A stretch of 64,000 bases of DNA from the NCBI GenBank assembly GCA_019843655.1, contig JACDQD010000003.1, positions 34,026,224-34,090,223 on the forward strand, in the 5' to 3' direction. Within the stretch, counting starts at the first letter, position 1. The number at the start of each line of letters is the position of its first letter. This stretch comes from Lethocerus indicus (Eukaryota > Arthropoda > Insecta > Hemiptera > Belostomatidae). Made by a program: the position numbers and the translations under genes. The notes beneath the pieces are model-generated. The model was given only the letters and a program-made list of their open reading frames with translations, ran no database searches and was not told where the DNA came from. Positions 28,001-40,781 of the stretch are shown piece by piece.

Positions 28001-29393
28001 ATTTTTAATGTAAAACCTCTTCAGAATAAAGCAGACAGGTAATAGTAACTTTCAAGCTAATAGATTTCTATAGGCCGATTTATTTCGGTAATATACATTT
28101 CTTTTTAAACTGTTTTATTAAAACACAATATTCGACATTGATGTTCATGTAACACTAGTCAACGACTGGACAATAACTGAGGTGAAACCCACCCTTTTCT
28201 GAAATTGGGACAAATGGCTTAAGATGACAGGTAATTCGGGAATTACATACGGCAAGGTCCGTGTACAAACTTTAATGTTAAAATTAATACAATACTCATT
28301 TTTTATGATTCGACTTAATTCAGGAAGCTAGGCCAACGCGACCGCAATAAGCGGGCTTTTTATCCGTTTTTGTCCCCAAAGTACACACACGTTCTGGACG
28401 TTTGGTTAGGGGCAAAAGTATACGCAAAAATCGTACAGAGCAGACTGGTTGTTCGTCGTCTTTCATTATCTTATCTTATTCTCGCCCGCCTCTTCCCTGT
28501 CCCGCGGGACTCTCTAACCCCACAACATACCAGCGTTGCACAATAACTTTTACGAATATTTTCCGAAAGAAGTCGATCACAAGTAGAGATCGGAGAGAGC
28601 GACTTTCGAATACAACTCAGTTATTCGAAATACTATACTTTTTTTTTGTGTGCACTCTAAGCAAAGAATGGGCAATAAAAATATGATTTTGTAGGACCGA
28701 TATGAAAGTTCAACACCTCTTATTAGAAAGTTTACACACATTCGGAGAAAGCATAATTTTAATCACTTTCCAACTGAATTACTCGAAGAATTTTTCAGCG
28801 TTGTTGCTCGAGTTCAATTTTCAACTAGTTATAATTGAATTGTAAACATTTTAAATAATTGATTAATTAGAGCTAACAATATTAATGGACGAAATTCCCT
28901 AAACGTTAGTTGTACCTGGATTACAGATTGAGCATTTTTGTCTTCACATGCCTGTTGTTGAAAAAAACAAAATTAACACATTGGATAGTACCCGTCAATT
29001 TCGCTCCCTTTTCAATTTAATTCAATTCCCGGAATAATGGCGACTGCTAAATAATATCGGCGGCGGTAAGTTCTGGCCTCTCAAACTAGATTGCAATTGA
29101 ATTTGTAATTTCAACGGACAGGCCAGCAAAGCCGAAACGTAATAATAAGTCCGGGAAGCGAAATATTTAAAATTAAGTACCTGCAATCGGCGATTAAACA
29201 ACTATTATACCGACAATTATTGGCATCCGACAAATTCTGTTTGTAGGAAATTAATTGTATATATATGATACGCGTATTTCTAAAAAATTCGATTACAGAC
29301 CCATTTATGTATGAAGTAAACACTAATAAGACAAGAAAGATAATTTTCGGTGGGTAGAACAGGGGGTTTATAAGGTCGTTTTTGATTTATACA
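25036..29393. other. Non-coding AT-rich stretch
   Basis: No gene is supported. The GC-richer segment 25130-25440 is open in one frame for 92 codons but has no recognisable domain. An inverted family B tail fragment at 28120-28165 is listed separately. Confidence 0.45.
28120..28165 (-). mobile_element. 3' tail fragment of jockey-like family B
   Basis: The reverse complement contains GAACATCAATGTCGAATATT, close to GAACATCAATGTCGGTTATT at 20260. It is a short remnant. Confidence 0.4.
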
Positions 29394-29550
29394 AGTTAGC
29401 GACAGTTCCACCAAAGGACGAAAGGAAAAGGGTACGAAATTTGGAAATTCACGTTTTATGACAATATTGGCTGGACATAAAAGAGGGTATAATACCCCCC
29501 TATACATGCACTATTGAATTAGAATGTATAAAAGATAAAGAAATAACGGA
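29394..29550 (+). repeat. Unclassified repeat, copy 2 (pair with 19550-19770)
   Basis: The shared left edge (AGTTAGCGACAGTTCCACC) and right edge (TGTATAAAAGATAAAGAAAT) align with the copy at 19550. Neither a TSD nor coding content was seen. Confidence 0.4.
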
Positions 29551-32500
29551 GGAGATTGGGAAGCTGGTTGTGCTCCAAAGCATATCTCTGTGATTAAACC
29601 TTCCTGCCAGACATTTTATAACTTACACGTAGTGATAAAAATTGTGATAACACTACCCGTAACTTTTTGCACAAGTGATCATACTCTGGGTAGGGGGGTT
29701 CTCGTATTCTTCTTCTTCGGCTTTTAAATTGTTGCGCAACTAATGTTAGGCCAGTTAATAATAATAGCCACTGCTGGTTGTAATAGTTCCGAGAAACGAC
29801 TTGCTGAGCGTAACAAGGTAAGCGCCGGAGGTAAGTGACGCTGTGTTGCCTTATTGGCAACGCAGAGAGCAGGCGGCAGGCGCACTTTCACAAGCTCTAA
29901 CTGCCCCGTCATTGAGCGACCCCGCAATCTGGGCCTTGCCAAGAAACTGTGTCAGCCCTGTTGCTCCTTTCAATCGGATAAATATTAGGCTCGCTGATTT
30001 ATACCGCAATGAAATTGAGGCCTAACTGCTGAAATGGACACGTAGGAAATATCCCGACGGCGTCTTTTATTGTCACGAGTTATGAAAACTGAACCCAAGT
30101 GTGCACCAGAACCCCTCTGATAATTTCAAAATTTCGTTACCCATGAATTTATTCCTTAAATATTATTTCCACAACAAGGTATAGGCACCTTTCCAGATTA
30201 CCATAAAAATGTGCACAAAACAATACACACACACATACATACATATATATACTCTTAATAATCATGTACAGAAATGTTGAAAGGACCGTGGATCGGAATG
30301 CATTTATGAATCGAAATTTGTGTAATGTCTACTACGTACTGTAAATCTACAATTTAAAATTATAATCTACAATCCTCCATTAATTCCCCCAATTCCTTAT
30401 TTCGTTTCTTCGACCACGAAGATTTTATTGCACTATTGCGTCGGTAAACCAATGATTGAAAGCCGTCTTACATATGAATGACATTAAAATAAGGTTGTGG
30501 AGTTTTAAATGAACAGAAACATAAATAATAATTTAAACTAATTAGATGGATAAAAATAGAAGAGCATGTGATAATTAGCCTTTGTGCGTTCACCATACAG
30601 AAGATGATCAACAATATGTTTCTGCACTAATAATTTAAAACAACGACTGGTTTCTACTTTCAGAAATCAATGATTCCATGACTTTACAGGAGCACAAATA
30701 AAGAATTTTAAAATGAAATGTACCTGTAGCCACAATTTCTCTATTCCTTCTACTTTAACGCCTCTATCACTATTCTACGGAACATAATAATATGGTAAAA
30801 ACAACTGAAATGAACAGGATAAGTCACAGGGCCGTTTAAATGCCGTTTAAATTATGGGGGGGAATAATTACAGTAATCGTCGACGAAGAATTCCCAAAGT
30901 CCATCTTGTTGCACAATTGAATTTCAAGGGTATTTGCAGATGCGGTTAAAAAAAATTCACTTGGCAACAGCAACAACTCGACGCTCTTGAATACAACTTA
31001 TTTTCCCGATCAATCAAAATTTAAACCGAGTTCTGATTTAAATCTTGTTATTTTACATTGGCGAAGCGCTGAAATGAGATTTAAAGCTTTGGGGGGAGGG
31101 GATTATTGAAAGCCGACTACTTGAGTAGGGGCACAAACCCGAAATCCGATTACAAACTTACTCAGGACAGTTATTCACCGGCTTGACTTTATATTGGGCA
31201 GTGAAATAATAGAACTATCTCTGAATTACCTGACAGCTAGGCGGTATGGAACAGAAATTGAAATGTTTCGACGAGTGAATTCTGATAAGAAGATGATAAC
31301 ACGTAGCCGTGTACGGCCGATTCTAACGGCCTTTCTGTCAATCGATTTTCTTCCGAAATAATCTTTAATTCCCTAAACCACTTCGGCGGAAAATCTACGA
31401 TAGATTACCGAAATATTTGAAATATCGGGACGGCGTTATTGCTGCAAGCGCTGTGAAAATCGGTACTTGGGACGAGTTTATTGATATAAATCGAGTTCTC
31501 GCCCAGATTGACAGTGAGGATTTCAAAACGTGGTGATGAATGATTCCGTGAATTTTGTCCCCGCGGACATTCATTCATTCATTCATTCATTCATTCATTC
31601 ATTCATTTCAGGCACATAATTGTACCGCGAGATCGGAAGTTGAATTAAATCCAAGCCGTTTATCAATTGCGACAAAAAAATAGGCGGACACCGTATTCAC
31701 GATGAGTATTCACTCGACGGATGAATTGGTCCGGAACAGGAAATAATTCACGAGTCCGACAGGTTTTTTATTAATAAACCGGTAATTTATGAAATCACCG
31801 AATTTTACGATAGGAATATTTCAGTCGAAAAATGCATGCCCTACCGGGAAGGCGTTTTCAACATAATTTTCGGAACACTGATATTATGAAACAGTCTTAA
31901 GAAATTTGAAAAATAATTTTGTAATCAATTAAAGAAATTACGACAGATTGAAATTTCGGCATTATGTACATTACGCAATATATATTTCATTAACATTAAT
32001 TGTATTTTACCAATCGCATGTTCGGGTTTCATTATCTATGCAACATTAACGTCATTTACATCTTGATTAATATTCATAAACAGAAATATTTGTGCGATAT
32101 TTCTTTAGAATAAACACTTAGGATATGTGCCTTACAGTATATGGCTTGCGTAACTGATGTAATAATTATGCAATTATTAATTATTATTCGAATAAAATCT
32201 GAAAACTATTTTCTGTACTCAGTTTCTAACTCAGTCTGGAAAACTTGTGCGAAGGTTATGTGACTTATCTAAAGCGCGGGAGGTCCCGAAGGGACGGTCG
32301 GGTTTTATGTACATGTTCTATGTAATTGAGGATAGGAAAGAAAAATATATATAATCAATTATGCGATACTTTGAATTTAACGAAGAATTATTGTACAAAA
32401 GAAAAATTATAACAGATTGATCTGTTCAAGTCGTTTTTACACTGGTAGCCCAGCTCTAAAGCTGAGAGACGAAATTTTTAGCGAAAACGGTGAGTCGATG

Positions 32501-34314
32501 CACAATTATCTACACTAACTTTTATCAATCTTCATTTGCGCCGCTGCAGATTTTACCAATTGGCTTTCTAAATTGCGCAATTTACACCGCGCCCCAAATA
32601 ATCGCCGGTGGTCAATTAATTTATTACTGCTGTCCGCCCCTTTGTTTCGTAAGGCCGAAACGTATTTGTTTAATTGAATTTTCCCCCGATCAGTAAACGC
32701 CACTAACACCGGAGGGATTCGTTTTACAAATGACCCGACGGGCCGGGGCTTCTCTGCTCCGCCGCTATTTTACAGTATTTTATTAGCGGGCGTTTAAACC
32801 TCTCCGTTGGATGGGAAGCAAAGTACAAAAGAGTTCCCGAGGGAAAAGTCGGAAAAACTCCAAAACGGAAGGAAGGGTTCGGTTTCGCTCCATTGGCAGA
32901 AACTATCTTCATCCCCACTTGGAGGGGCTGGATGAGGTCACGGATCCGGGGATCTCGAACTAAGTTGAAAAGGCGACAATCTATAACATCCCGCCTCCAA
33001 AGAGGACCACTCTTAATTTATAACTTAAATTAAATTTGTACTATATTTGCACCTTATACCAGGATAACAGCTCGAACGTTTTGCCTACATTATACCAATC
33101 GCGTCTACTAAACCCCTAGTAATAAAAATAAGACTTAATAATGTATAGCAAGTCCGGAAAGTGGATTATTTCTTCGCCATCAAAGCAATTGCACCAATAA
33201 CATGTAAAATTGTTGATTGTGCAATAAAAAAAAAGTTAAAAAAAATTATGTAGGATAAAAAAACCACGAAATTGGTTACTACAGAGAGGAAGCTGTTGCG
33301 ACTACAAAATAAATTAACAATACGAGTGACTTATAACCGTGGCATATTCTGAATCAAAAAAATTATGAAACGTTACCCTTATATTGTAATTATGTAATAA
33401 TATAATAGCACACCCGTGTGTTCCATACAGTACAATGATTAGCCCGAGTACGGGAAAACCATAAAAAACTTAAATTCAAAGCGATAAGAAGAACTATATA
33501 CTAGAAATTTGCGTTATACATTGATCAGTTAATTACATTTAACACTTACTTTTATATGGGATTTACATTAACGGTTAATTCGTTTCGGCCTATACATAAG
33601 GTAAAAGTCTAAGAAACTAACAAAATATTATAATTTGAAATACAATAAAACTCTAAGAATAGCTTGAAGGAAACTTGTGAATTTGAGGGTGAACTTAAAC
33701 TTGTCGCTGCGTGGAAAGGGTAACATATTAGCCAGAAAAATAATCAGACATATGATCACGCTCGGGTTATTTCCCCTTTCAATCAACTTGACGCAATATG
33801 ACTTTTCAATCCTCCTCTACGTAAAACATCCCCAAATTCCGTAATGGGTAACACGAGCAACTCGCAATTTCGGAATCGTCTTTCTCCTGCAAGCGAGAAA
33901 ATATTAAATTGCAATCACCGCAACCGAGTTCTTTACCTGACCGAAAGAAACGTGTTTTCAACATGCCGCAATGGAACAACTTTTCAATACGATTTTCGCA
34001 CGATTTCAGCGGGAAAACCTCGCTATACGATTAAGAAATGAGACGCGGACGCGCGATTAAGCACAGTGAAGAAATGTAGGAGGCGTCGTATTTCCCGTCG
34101 TTATTCTCCATTTGTTTAATCGCTCTTCCGCTCGTTGAGAACACTTTCGAAACCACGATAGGGGGGGCCCCCCTTTAAAATCAGGTAAATCGCAGCAACA
34201 ATCATACCTAACATTCGATTCGTATTTTACAGATTGTCAATAACGTTTTAAAAATATATAGAATATCTGCCATAATACATTTATACCACTTCTACATCGA
34301 GTTATCAACAACAG
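29551..34314. other. Non-coding stretch
   Basis: No gene is supported. At 29849-29873 CTGTGTTGCCTTATTGGCAACGCAG forms a stem of about 10 bp. The segment 32500-32950 is GC-richer with TTAATTTATTA and TTTAATTGAA motifs and may be regulatory. A weak family A tail (GTTGATTGTGCAATAAAAAA) lies at about 33218-33240. Confidence 0.45.
31569..31608. repeat. (CATT)n tetranucleotide microsatellite
   Basis: About ten ATTC/CATT units occur in a row. Confidence 0.95.
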
Positions 34315-34398
34315 ACCGATTGTATATCGATGTACATAGGCGGATAGGATTTATATCGAATGGAGAACATTTATCGGTATATGATAGCGGTCGATACA
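34315..34398 (-). repeat. ATCGAT-rich interspersed repeat, copy 2
   Basis: It is homologous in reverse complement to 13073-13192, with shared blocks GTATATCGAT, GCGGATAGGA, TATCGAATGG and GAGAACAT. It lacks the inner portion of about 30 nt present in copy 1. Confidence 0.5.
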
Positions 34399-37300
34399 TT
34401 TTTCCCAATTTCATTTCCCCCTCCCCCACGAAATAGATAAAAATACGCTTAACAACGTTAATAATAACATAAAATTAATATCATAACAACCGATACATAA
34501 CGAGGGCATTATTTTAATGTTGAATATATTTATTAATCGGCCTAATTCGCAATGACTGGAATTGTTTCCTAAATGTTGTATGTTTAATATCTAATTAGAC
34601 GCCATGTCATTTTTGTTCTGATCACAATTAGAACACTATATTAAGAAGACTACAAACGATTTCTTTGTAAAATGGACAACTTATCCATTTTATGGAATAT
34701 ATACCTTTCCTGGGCAACATATACATAGATGAAACTAATAGAGCGTACGGGCATTCAATATCGAGGAGAACGGCGGTAGTCCAGATATGAGAATATAATC
34801 TGCTGTAAATCCGAAACGAAGCGCGACAAAGTCCGATCTTTCGCTGGATCGATATAATAATTTATGAATGGTGCACGTGATCGTCAAGCACAGGGCCTGA
34901 GGACGGGGGACACGCCGTCGAGTGTTGAAAGGGAGTGTTCCAACACCGAAGTTGTGGACTTCCTTTGTCCCTCCAGCGCTCGGAATCGAGTTAACTTCGC
35001 GGTCACCGCGCCAAATCGCACCCCCAGAACTTACCATCACCTGATAGAAATTTCAAGAGAATAACACAATTTGTTATCTCACAAATGCTGTTATTAGTCG
35101 CACAACACTTGAGTATTTAGTCAAAGTTCATTATTTGCGATTATTTTATGGACATTTAGAAACTATTTAGATTCCGAACGGCAAAACCCTCGGCTCTTTG
35201 ATGACATTCGTGTGGCCCTTCAAATTAATTTGATATGGAATAAAATTTAGAAACTATTTCTACACAATTTCATTTTATTTTCACGCATTTTTTATTCAAT
35301 ACCGATGACTAAAATGAAACACGCGACTCGTATGTGGAAATTTAGTCACAACTCACTAAAGTTTAAAAACATTTATATCCATACTTATTACATATTCCTA
35401 TTTCTTTATACGAATATAATTTTCGAAAATCCTAATAAAATAACGATATAATATAAGGCCAGTAACATGAATGGTAACAAAAAGCATCTGACAATATTGG
35501 TCGGTCGCGTTTGTAAATACGTCTTTTCAGTGTAGGAGTAGGCTGAAAAATGAGGCCGTGCACAAACTGTATATTCTCGATTCCCAATTTTAGTTATGTA
35601 TACGAGACATCACTTTTATACGTCAAGCGACAATAAAAGTCGGGCCAATTGGCGGGATTGTGAAATGATTGTGACGAAAATGCGTGGGGGGGGGCCCGGT
35701 TTGGACAAGAAACTTGAAGCGATCTACAACCAACCTACCTAATGAGCCTAATGTGAAGTAATATTCAGTATATTTACATCACAATTATTTGTAATCGTAT
35801 TATATAATATCACATTGCATATCGTGTAGTGTAATTAACTAATAATGCTGAGGTATTTTTGGTACTTGCAGGATTTAGAAAGCTGAAACAGACAACGTTT
35901 CCATTCAGTAATTTTGGAGAAATTCTTGGTTGTTGTAATTAATGGCGATTTACACTGTTACCAATGTTTAAAATGGTTGTACACTTTGGAGGCCAAAGAG
36001 CCAAATTCAGACACTTAAAAATTTTAATCTGGAAACTATTTAATACAGGAGCGTTTTTTAGCCTAAACTAAGGAGTAGTGGATAAATATCTATAAATTTT
36101 CTATAAAAATCTCTGGGCCAGTTTAAGGAGGGATAGTAGACGGTTCAATATACCTTTGCATATAGTCAATTCTCTTTTCAGGCTATGAGGCTTCAGACAA
36201 AATATGAGGCTTCAACGTACTTATTTGATAATTTTTTCATATTTTTTTTCGGGTTGTATTCGACTCATATTTGAAAAGTACGTATATATACTTTTGAAAC
36301 GGAGATCATTCCAACAGATTTTGTACGAACTCGTAGTCCATAGTGATATCTCAGTTGGGAGACTGCTACCCCCACAGGACAACGCTCGATTGGGCGACTT
36401 TAATTTATTATTCATAAATTTATTATTATTCAATGTTACGAGATTTCGTTATACCCGAAACAGCCGCACGAAACTGTTATTTCGGTGCCAATTAGCACCT
36501 AATTTTCGGGACAATGGGCCGCTGGAATTCTCGATTGTTTTTTTCTAATAGCCGGCCACAAGTGGCATCACAGTATGCTAATATTGACACGATTCGGTTA
36601 CTTGACTACCGTTTCGGATTGTACATCCAGCGCGTAATCAACGCGTTACTCCGAGACGGAGTAAGAAATTAAATTGAGTTATCACTAGACTGACTTCCGG
36701 CGTTGTATCCGGCAATACAAAAAAAATTCCGGCGCATTAGGCGAAAAATTAGGCGTATTACGCGATCCCGCAGGAAGTCAGTGATAATTCCAGCGGAAGC
36801 ATTCGCTCACATAAGAAATTGAATTTTTGACTAAAATATTAAATATCAGTAGCGCCGTTGAATTATTTATTCCTCCAAATTCCGTCAAAGTTAGAAACTC
36901 AATGAAAGTCATCCAAATATATCCATCGATATAGCGCGAATCTGTGATAAAAGTATTATTTACACTTAGACACATATACCAAATTGAGTAGTATAATTAG
37001 ATTTCTTTGTCGTACAAAAAATTTACTGTAATCGTTAAAAATAAAAGTATATCAAGTTATGAGGCTCGAAAGTCCAAACCATTAAAATTACATTTTCTAC
37101 TTTTTCTGTTATAATCACCGTAAAAACACGTTAAGATTGCAGCTACTTTCTCTGACTTTTGAAGAAGCCAGATTCCAGATAATTGTCACACGTTCACCGT
37201 GTAGATATACACAGAGAGCTGATTATATTCTGTTTCTTCATTTTATGGCTGTAGGTAGCTTTCATTTTATTGCTAATTACACAAAACCATATGTAGCTGT

Positions 37301-38893
37301 CGTATTACGTCCTATAAGTTATGAACGACTTCACAATCATATGAACTGAAATGAACTGTGTATGTACTTTACGAGCGGAAAACAGAAATACAGATCAACT
37401 TTTCCTGGACTTTTACAAAAAAAAAATTTGTCCTATAAAGAGTAAAGAGGAATGGATCATCGGCGATTTGAATCCCGAATTTGAAACTTTTCGGAAGTTG
37501 AAACAAGATTTAGATTTTTCTATTTCCGGAATATTCGTTTATAAAATACGGCAAGTGGCTGTGACAGGACGATCTGATCGACTTCATTTAACGTACTTCA
37601 TGCGAAGGGCGAGCAAAACTTATTATATCTCTCCAAATTATTTACTCTTTCGTCTTGCAATAAGGAAAACTGTGTGGATATACCGGGAAAAATGCACTGT
37701 CTGAACAAAACAACCGGTCTAAAGCCTCAATCAAGGCCTTACTGATAAAAAATATTTTAAAATAAGCAATATTTTCTGAGTTTTCATCTTTTTTCACCTG
37801 TCACGCGATGAAATTCCTCTCCACTTATAAATAATTCTTTCAATTTCTTTAGGTTTCCATCGAATTTAATGTTCTGGTGTTTCTAGAAAGTCGAAGGAGA
37901 CAACGAACTCTTTACCTCGAACTTCTCCAAATATCGTATCTCATATTTTCATTAAAAAAAATTAGGTAGACTATCAATTGAAGGTTCGCACTGCGAAGAG
38001 GTTCGTATTTTAGTAAGCGAATTTTTGTGTTTATTTTAAAATCCTGTAGGAAAATAATCGTGTTGACGAAGCCGAAAACAGGAAGGCGAGAATCAATTAA
38101 AGCGGCGTCATCAGTATCTCAACAACGTACATGTTTTTATTCGGCCAAAGGTGCCAAATTAATTTCATTTATTTTGGTTTCTAAATAGTAATAATTTTTA
38201 GGAAGGAAATTTCATTCGAAATATTGGAGAAGTGGCCTACAAAAAATGCGTTGTTTCAGGGAAATAATTACTTCAGCGGTGATTTCAGAACGACCCGATG
38301 CAGATTAAATTGAAAGCATACAATGTTTACTTTGAGATTTTAAATGAATAATAAATATTGAGGGAATTTACCACAAATTAAATGATTGCCAGAGATTTAA
38401 ATAGGCAACGAATATGAACAAATGAAACGTTAAAACGCGAGAACGCCACCCGAGCGTTCATCACAAAGAGAAATTGTCGTACAAATTTGATAAGTAACAG
38501 ATTTATAGAATAAATTCAACTGGTTGGAAACATGATACAACAATGTTTAATTTGAACGAGACTATAATTAATAGTTCTTTTTAAGTTCTGCGTCTAAACG
38601 CCGGTCTAGTATAGGCTGGTCTCTCTCAATACTTAAAATTATTTCTATTAAATAGGTAGGACAGCGTAAGGCCTAACTTTAAAGTTCAAATCTGTGTTGG
38701 CAGTATTATTTTTTAATTATTTATACGATTCGACTAACTTCTGCGTGTACTTCCTGGCTGATACACGTGGAGGTCTAAGATTAACGAGTGATTCGACAGG
38801 ACAAGGTTTCGCCTAAGACGACGTGGTCACGTGTCGTTGCCAGATTTTCTTTTCATTTCCTCCTTCCTTATTTCTCTTTCCTGTTTTCTGTAC
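34399..38893. other. Non-coding AT-rich stretch
   Basis: No gene is supported. Two consecutive open frames at 37137-37349 and 37351-37704 lie in AT-rich sequence with no domain that I recognise. They could be a decayed element but are not called. Confidence 0.4.
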
Positions 38894-38998
38894 CTGTTTC
38901 GACTTGAAGTGGAGCGTGTCAATTAGCTGGGACCTGTTGATGAAGTTGGTCAGCTTGAGGGGCTTGGGGGCGTGAAGCGGGGGCGGCGTCGGCTTCAT
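38894..38998 (-). CDS. Candidate first coding exon, unrecognised protein
   Basis: On the minus strand an ATG at 38998 sits in a good translation context (CACCGCC before ATG). It opens 35 codons beginning MKPTPPPLHAPKPLKLTNF and ending HFKSKQ, followed immediately by CAG/GTACAG, a good splice donor in phase 0. Codon third positions are GC-rich, unlike surrounding DNA, and the upstream segment is CpG-rich with a GA tract, as expected for an arthropod promoter or 5' UTR. I do not recognise the protein. The gene would run leftward. A phase-compatible exon exists at 13433-13254, but the link is unproven. The alternative is a chance open frame in a CpG island. Confidence 0.45.
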
Positions 38999-39240
38999 GG
39001 CGGTGTCTGTGGCGAAGACGACTCTTTCTCTCTCTCTCTCAGCGGCGGCGAACGACTTACTCCGTGGACGGCTGTTTAAGGAGGAGTGGCGATCGTGTCG
39101 ACTGTCAGTTGGGTACTGAGGCTGGGGCTGGCCCGTCGTCTCTGGTCAACGGCGGCGGCCGACGCCAGCGCCTGCGCCACAATCAACCAACTAACTCCTG
39201 GCGCTCTTCTTCAGTTCGCCCCAGCGACCTTCCCAATTTA
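38999..39240 (-). promoter_or_regulatory. CpG-rich putative promoter / 5' UTR
   Basis: This segment is conspicuously GC- and CpG-rich (GGCGGCGGCCGACGCCAGCG) inside AT-rich DNA and lies directly upstream of the candidate minus-strand ATG exon. It includes a short GA tract on the minus strand (about 39024-39040), the type of sequence bound by GAGA-factor proteins. No TATA box is evident. The assignment rests on position and composition. Confidence 0.35.
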
Positions 39241-39287
39241 CCGTAACCACTTCCTTTTTTACCCACAAGTCAAATACGCCAAGCTTG

Positions 39288-39384
39288 CCAGACCGGTTTC
39301 GGCCGCTCGCCACCTTCAGTAGCGGTTTTAGTCACTTTGGATGTTTTTGGGAATCCTCACTGCACTCTCACTGCCACTTGTACT
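39288..39384 (+). mobile_element. Foldback element, copy F3 (left arm only)
   Basis: CCAGACCGGTTTCGGCCGCT then CACCTTCAGTAGCGG and the loop sequence TTTGGATGTTTTTGGGAATC and TCACTGCACT are present. The right arm is missing, and the sequence passes directly into the unclassified repeat X at about 39385. Confidence 0.75.
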
Positions 39385-39385
39385 A

Positions 39386-39527
39386 CCGGCCCTTCGTTTC
39401 GAAGTATCTGCGGGACTTCAAGAGCTGTAGGAGATACAGTAGGGTGAATCAAACCCCCCTGTTGTTGGGGGTTATTTTCCTCAATAATAATTCCCAAAAA
39501 CTGTGGCATAGAGATTGAAAAGCTAAG
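39386..39527 (+). repeat. Repeat X, partial copy A
   Basis: TTCGTTTCGAAGTATCTGCG then GGACTTCAAGA and later AATAATTCCCAAAAACTGTG and GCATAGAGATTGAAAAGC match the interior of copies B and C. It has a different 33-nt insertion around a CCCCCC run. Confidence 0.75.
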
Positions 39528-39538
39528 GCGGCTAAGGG

Positions 39539-39940
39539 GGACCGCACTTAGATTAAACCGACATACCAATTATATCTGGCACAGGCGAGAATAACTTGAA
39601 CGATGACCGGCACTTCTGGACGGAGGTGGGGGGCTTCGTTTCGAAGTATCTGCGGGACTTCAAGATCTGTATGTGGGGTGAACTTGTGGAGATATAGCAG
39701 GGTGAATCGGTTATTTTCCTCAAATAATAATTCCCAAAAACTGTGTCATAGAGATTGAAAAGCGAAAGTTTAACTGCGTTAGATCGCGCGCGACTTGGAC
39801 GCTCCATTTTAATCCGGCATATTTTTCGCAAACATCCCTTCTTATCTTTCAACATTTTGCTAGAAGCAAAATACTTCCAAAAGTAACTACGTTCGGACTC
39901 AGTTGTGACCTTGTTTAGAAGCGAACAAATATTTAATCAG
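39539..39940 (+). repeat. Repeat X, copy B
   Basis: It starts GGACCGCACTTAGATTAAAC and ends near AATATTTAATCA. It is very similar along its whole length to copy C at 41309-41698. Open frames on the minus strand occur in both copies but differ by small indels, so coding is doubtful. Neither LTR ends (TG...CA) nor a TSD is evident. The family is unknown. Confidence 0.8.
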
Positions 39941-39946
39941 TTTAAC

Positions 39947-40100
39947 ATACCTATTTTGTGGTCGGTGAGGGGTTGGAATACCGTAGATTTATTGTGTTTC
40001 TGTCTCCTCTCGCCGGTTCGTGTTAGTCACTTTGGGACTTTGGATGTTTTCTGGGCATCCTCACTGCACTGTCACTGTCACTTGTACTGTCCCGTAACTA

Positions 40101-40151
<51 letters not shown>

Positions 40152-40263
40152 GACAAACCACTGTACAAGTGACAGTGACAGGCGTGGCATGCCTAAAAAA
40201 GGCGAAACCGGTCTAGCAAAAGACGGAACCAGCGAGAGGAGACAGAAACACGCGAAATCTATA
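39947..40263 (+). mobile_element. Foldback element, copy F4 with (TA)n in its loop
   Basis: The left tail (ATACCTATTTTGTGGTCGGT), the left arm (TTTCTGTCTCCTCTCGCCGG), and a loop consisting of a pure TA repeat (40103-40147) are followed by the right arm (GAAACCGGTCTAGCAAAAGA and CCAGCGAGAGGAGACAGAAA). Part of the left arm core (ACCGGTTTCGG) is deleted, so the arms pair incompletely. Confidence 0.8.
40103..40147. repeat. (TA)n microsatellite
   Basis: This TA run lies within the loop of foldback copy F4. Confidence 0.95.
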
Positions 40264-40708
40264 ATCTATTTCTATTAATTACAATCATGGATTATAAAAA
40301 TCTCGTATATTATATGAATACCGGTAAGATCGAGTGATGTTTTGGGAAGAATATCGGTTGGCAGGGGTTGGCCGACAACACAAGATATTAATAGCGTAAC
40401 AACCGAGATTATTTATTTTTTATTAACAATAAAACATCAAGTCGCTAAGTTTGAACTGGGGACTCACACGCCAGGGCAACTCGAAGATGTATTTCTATTT
40501 CCACCGATACGAACATTTGTAGGCAACCGGATAGCCGGGTCCGTTGTCGGCCTTTTACTGCCTTATTCAGCAGCGGTCCCTATTGAATTTATTCAACTTG
40601 TACGAATTGCCTATTGGCTTACCGCTTAAAATACAATGCTGTAAACGTCTACTTATCTCGTCGAATTTCCGATCGCGTACGCCATCGTGAACAGCACGAT
40701 CAATTCCC

Positions 40709-40710
<2 letters not shown>

Positions 40711-40773
<63 letters not shown>
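40711..40773. repeat. (TA)n microsatellite
   Basis: This pure TA run of about 63 nt lies next to the left end of the mariner-derived MITE at 40782. Confidence 0.95.
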
Positions 40774-40776
<3 letters not shown>

Positions 40777-40781
40777 GGGTA

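Noticed and set aside
37137..37704. Two adjacent plus-strand frames of 70 and 117 codons
   Set aside because: They lie in AT-rich sequence with no domain and no splice or promoter evidence; coding is not supportable.
39064..39246. Plus-strand open frame in the CpG-rich segment
   Set aside because: The composition reflects the CpG island. The opposite strand offers a better start context and a splice donor.
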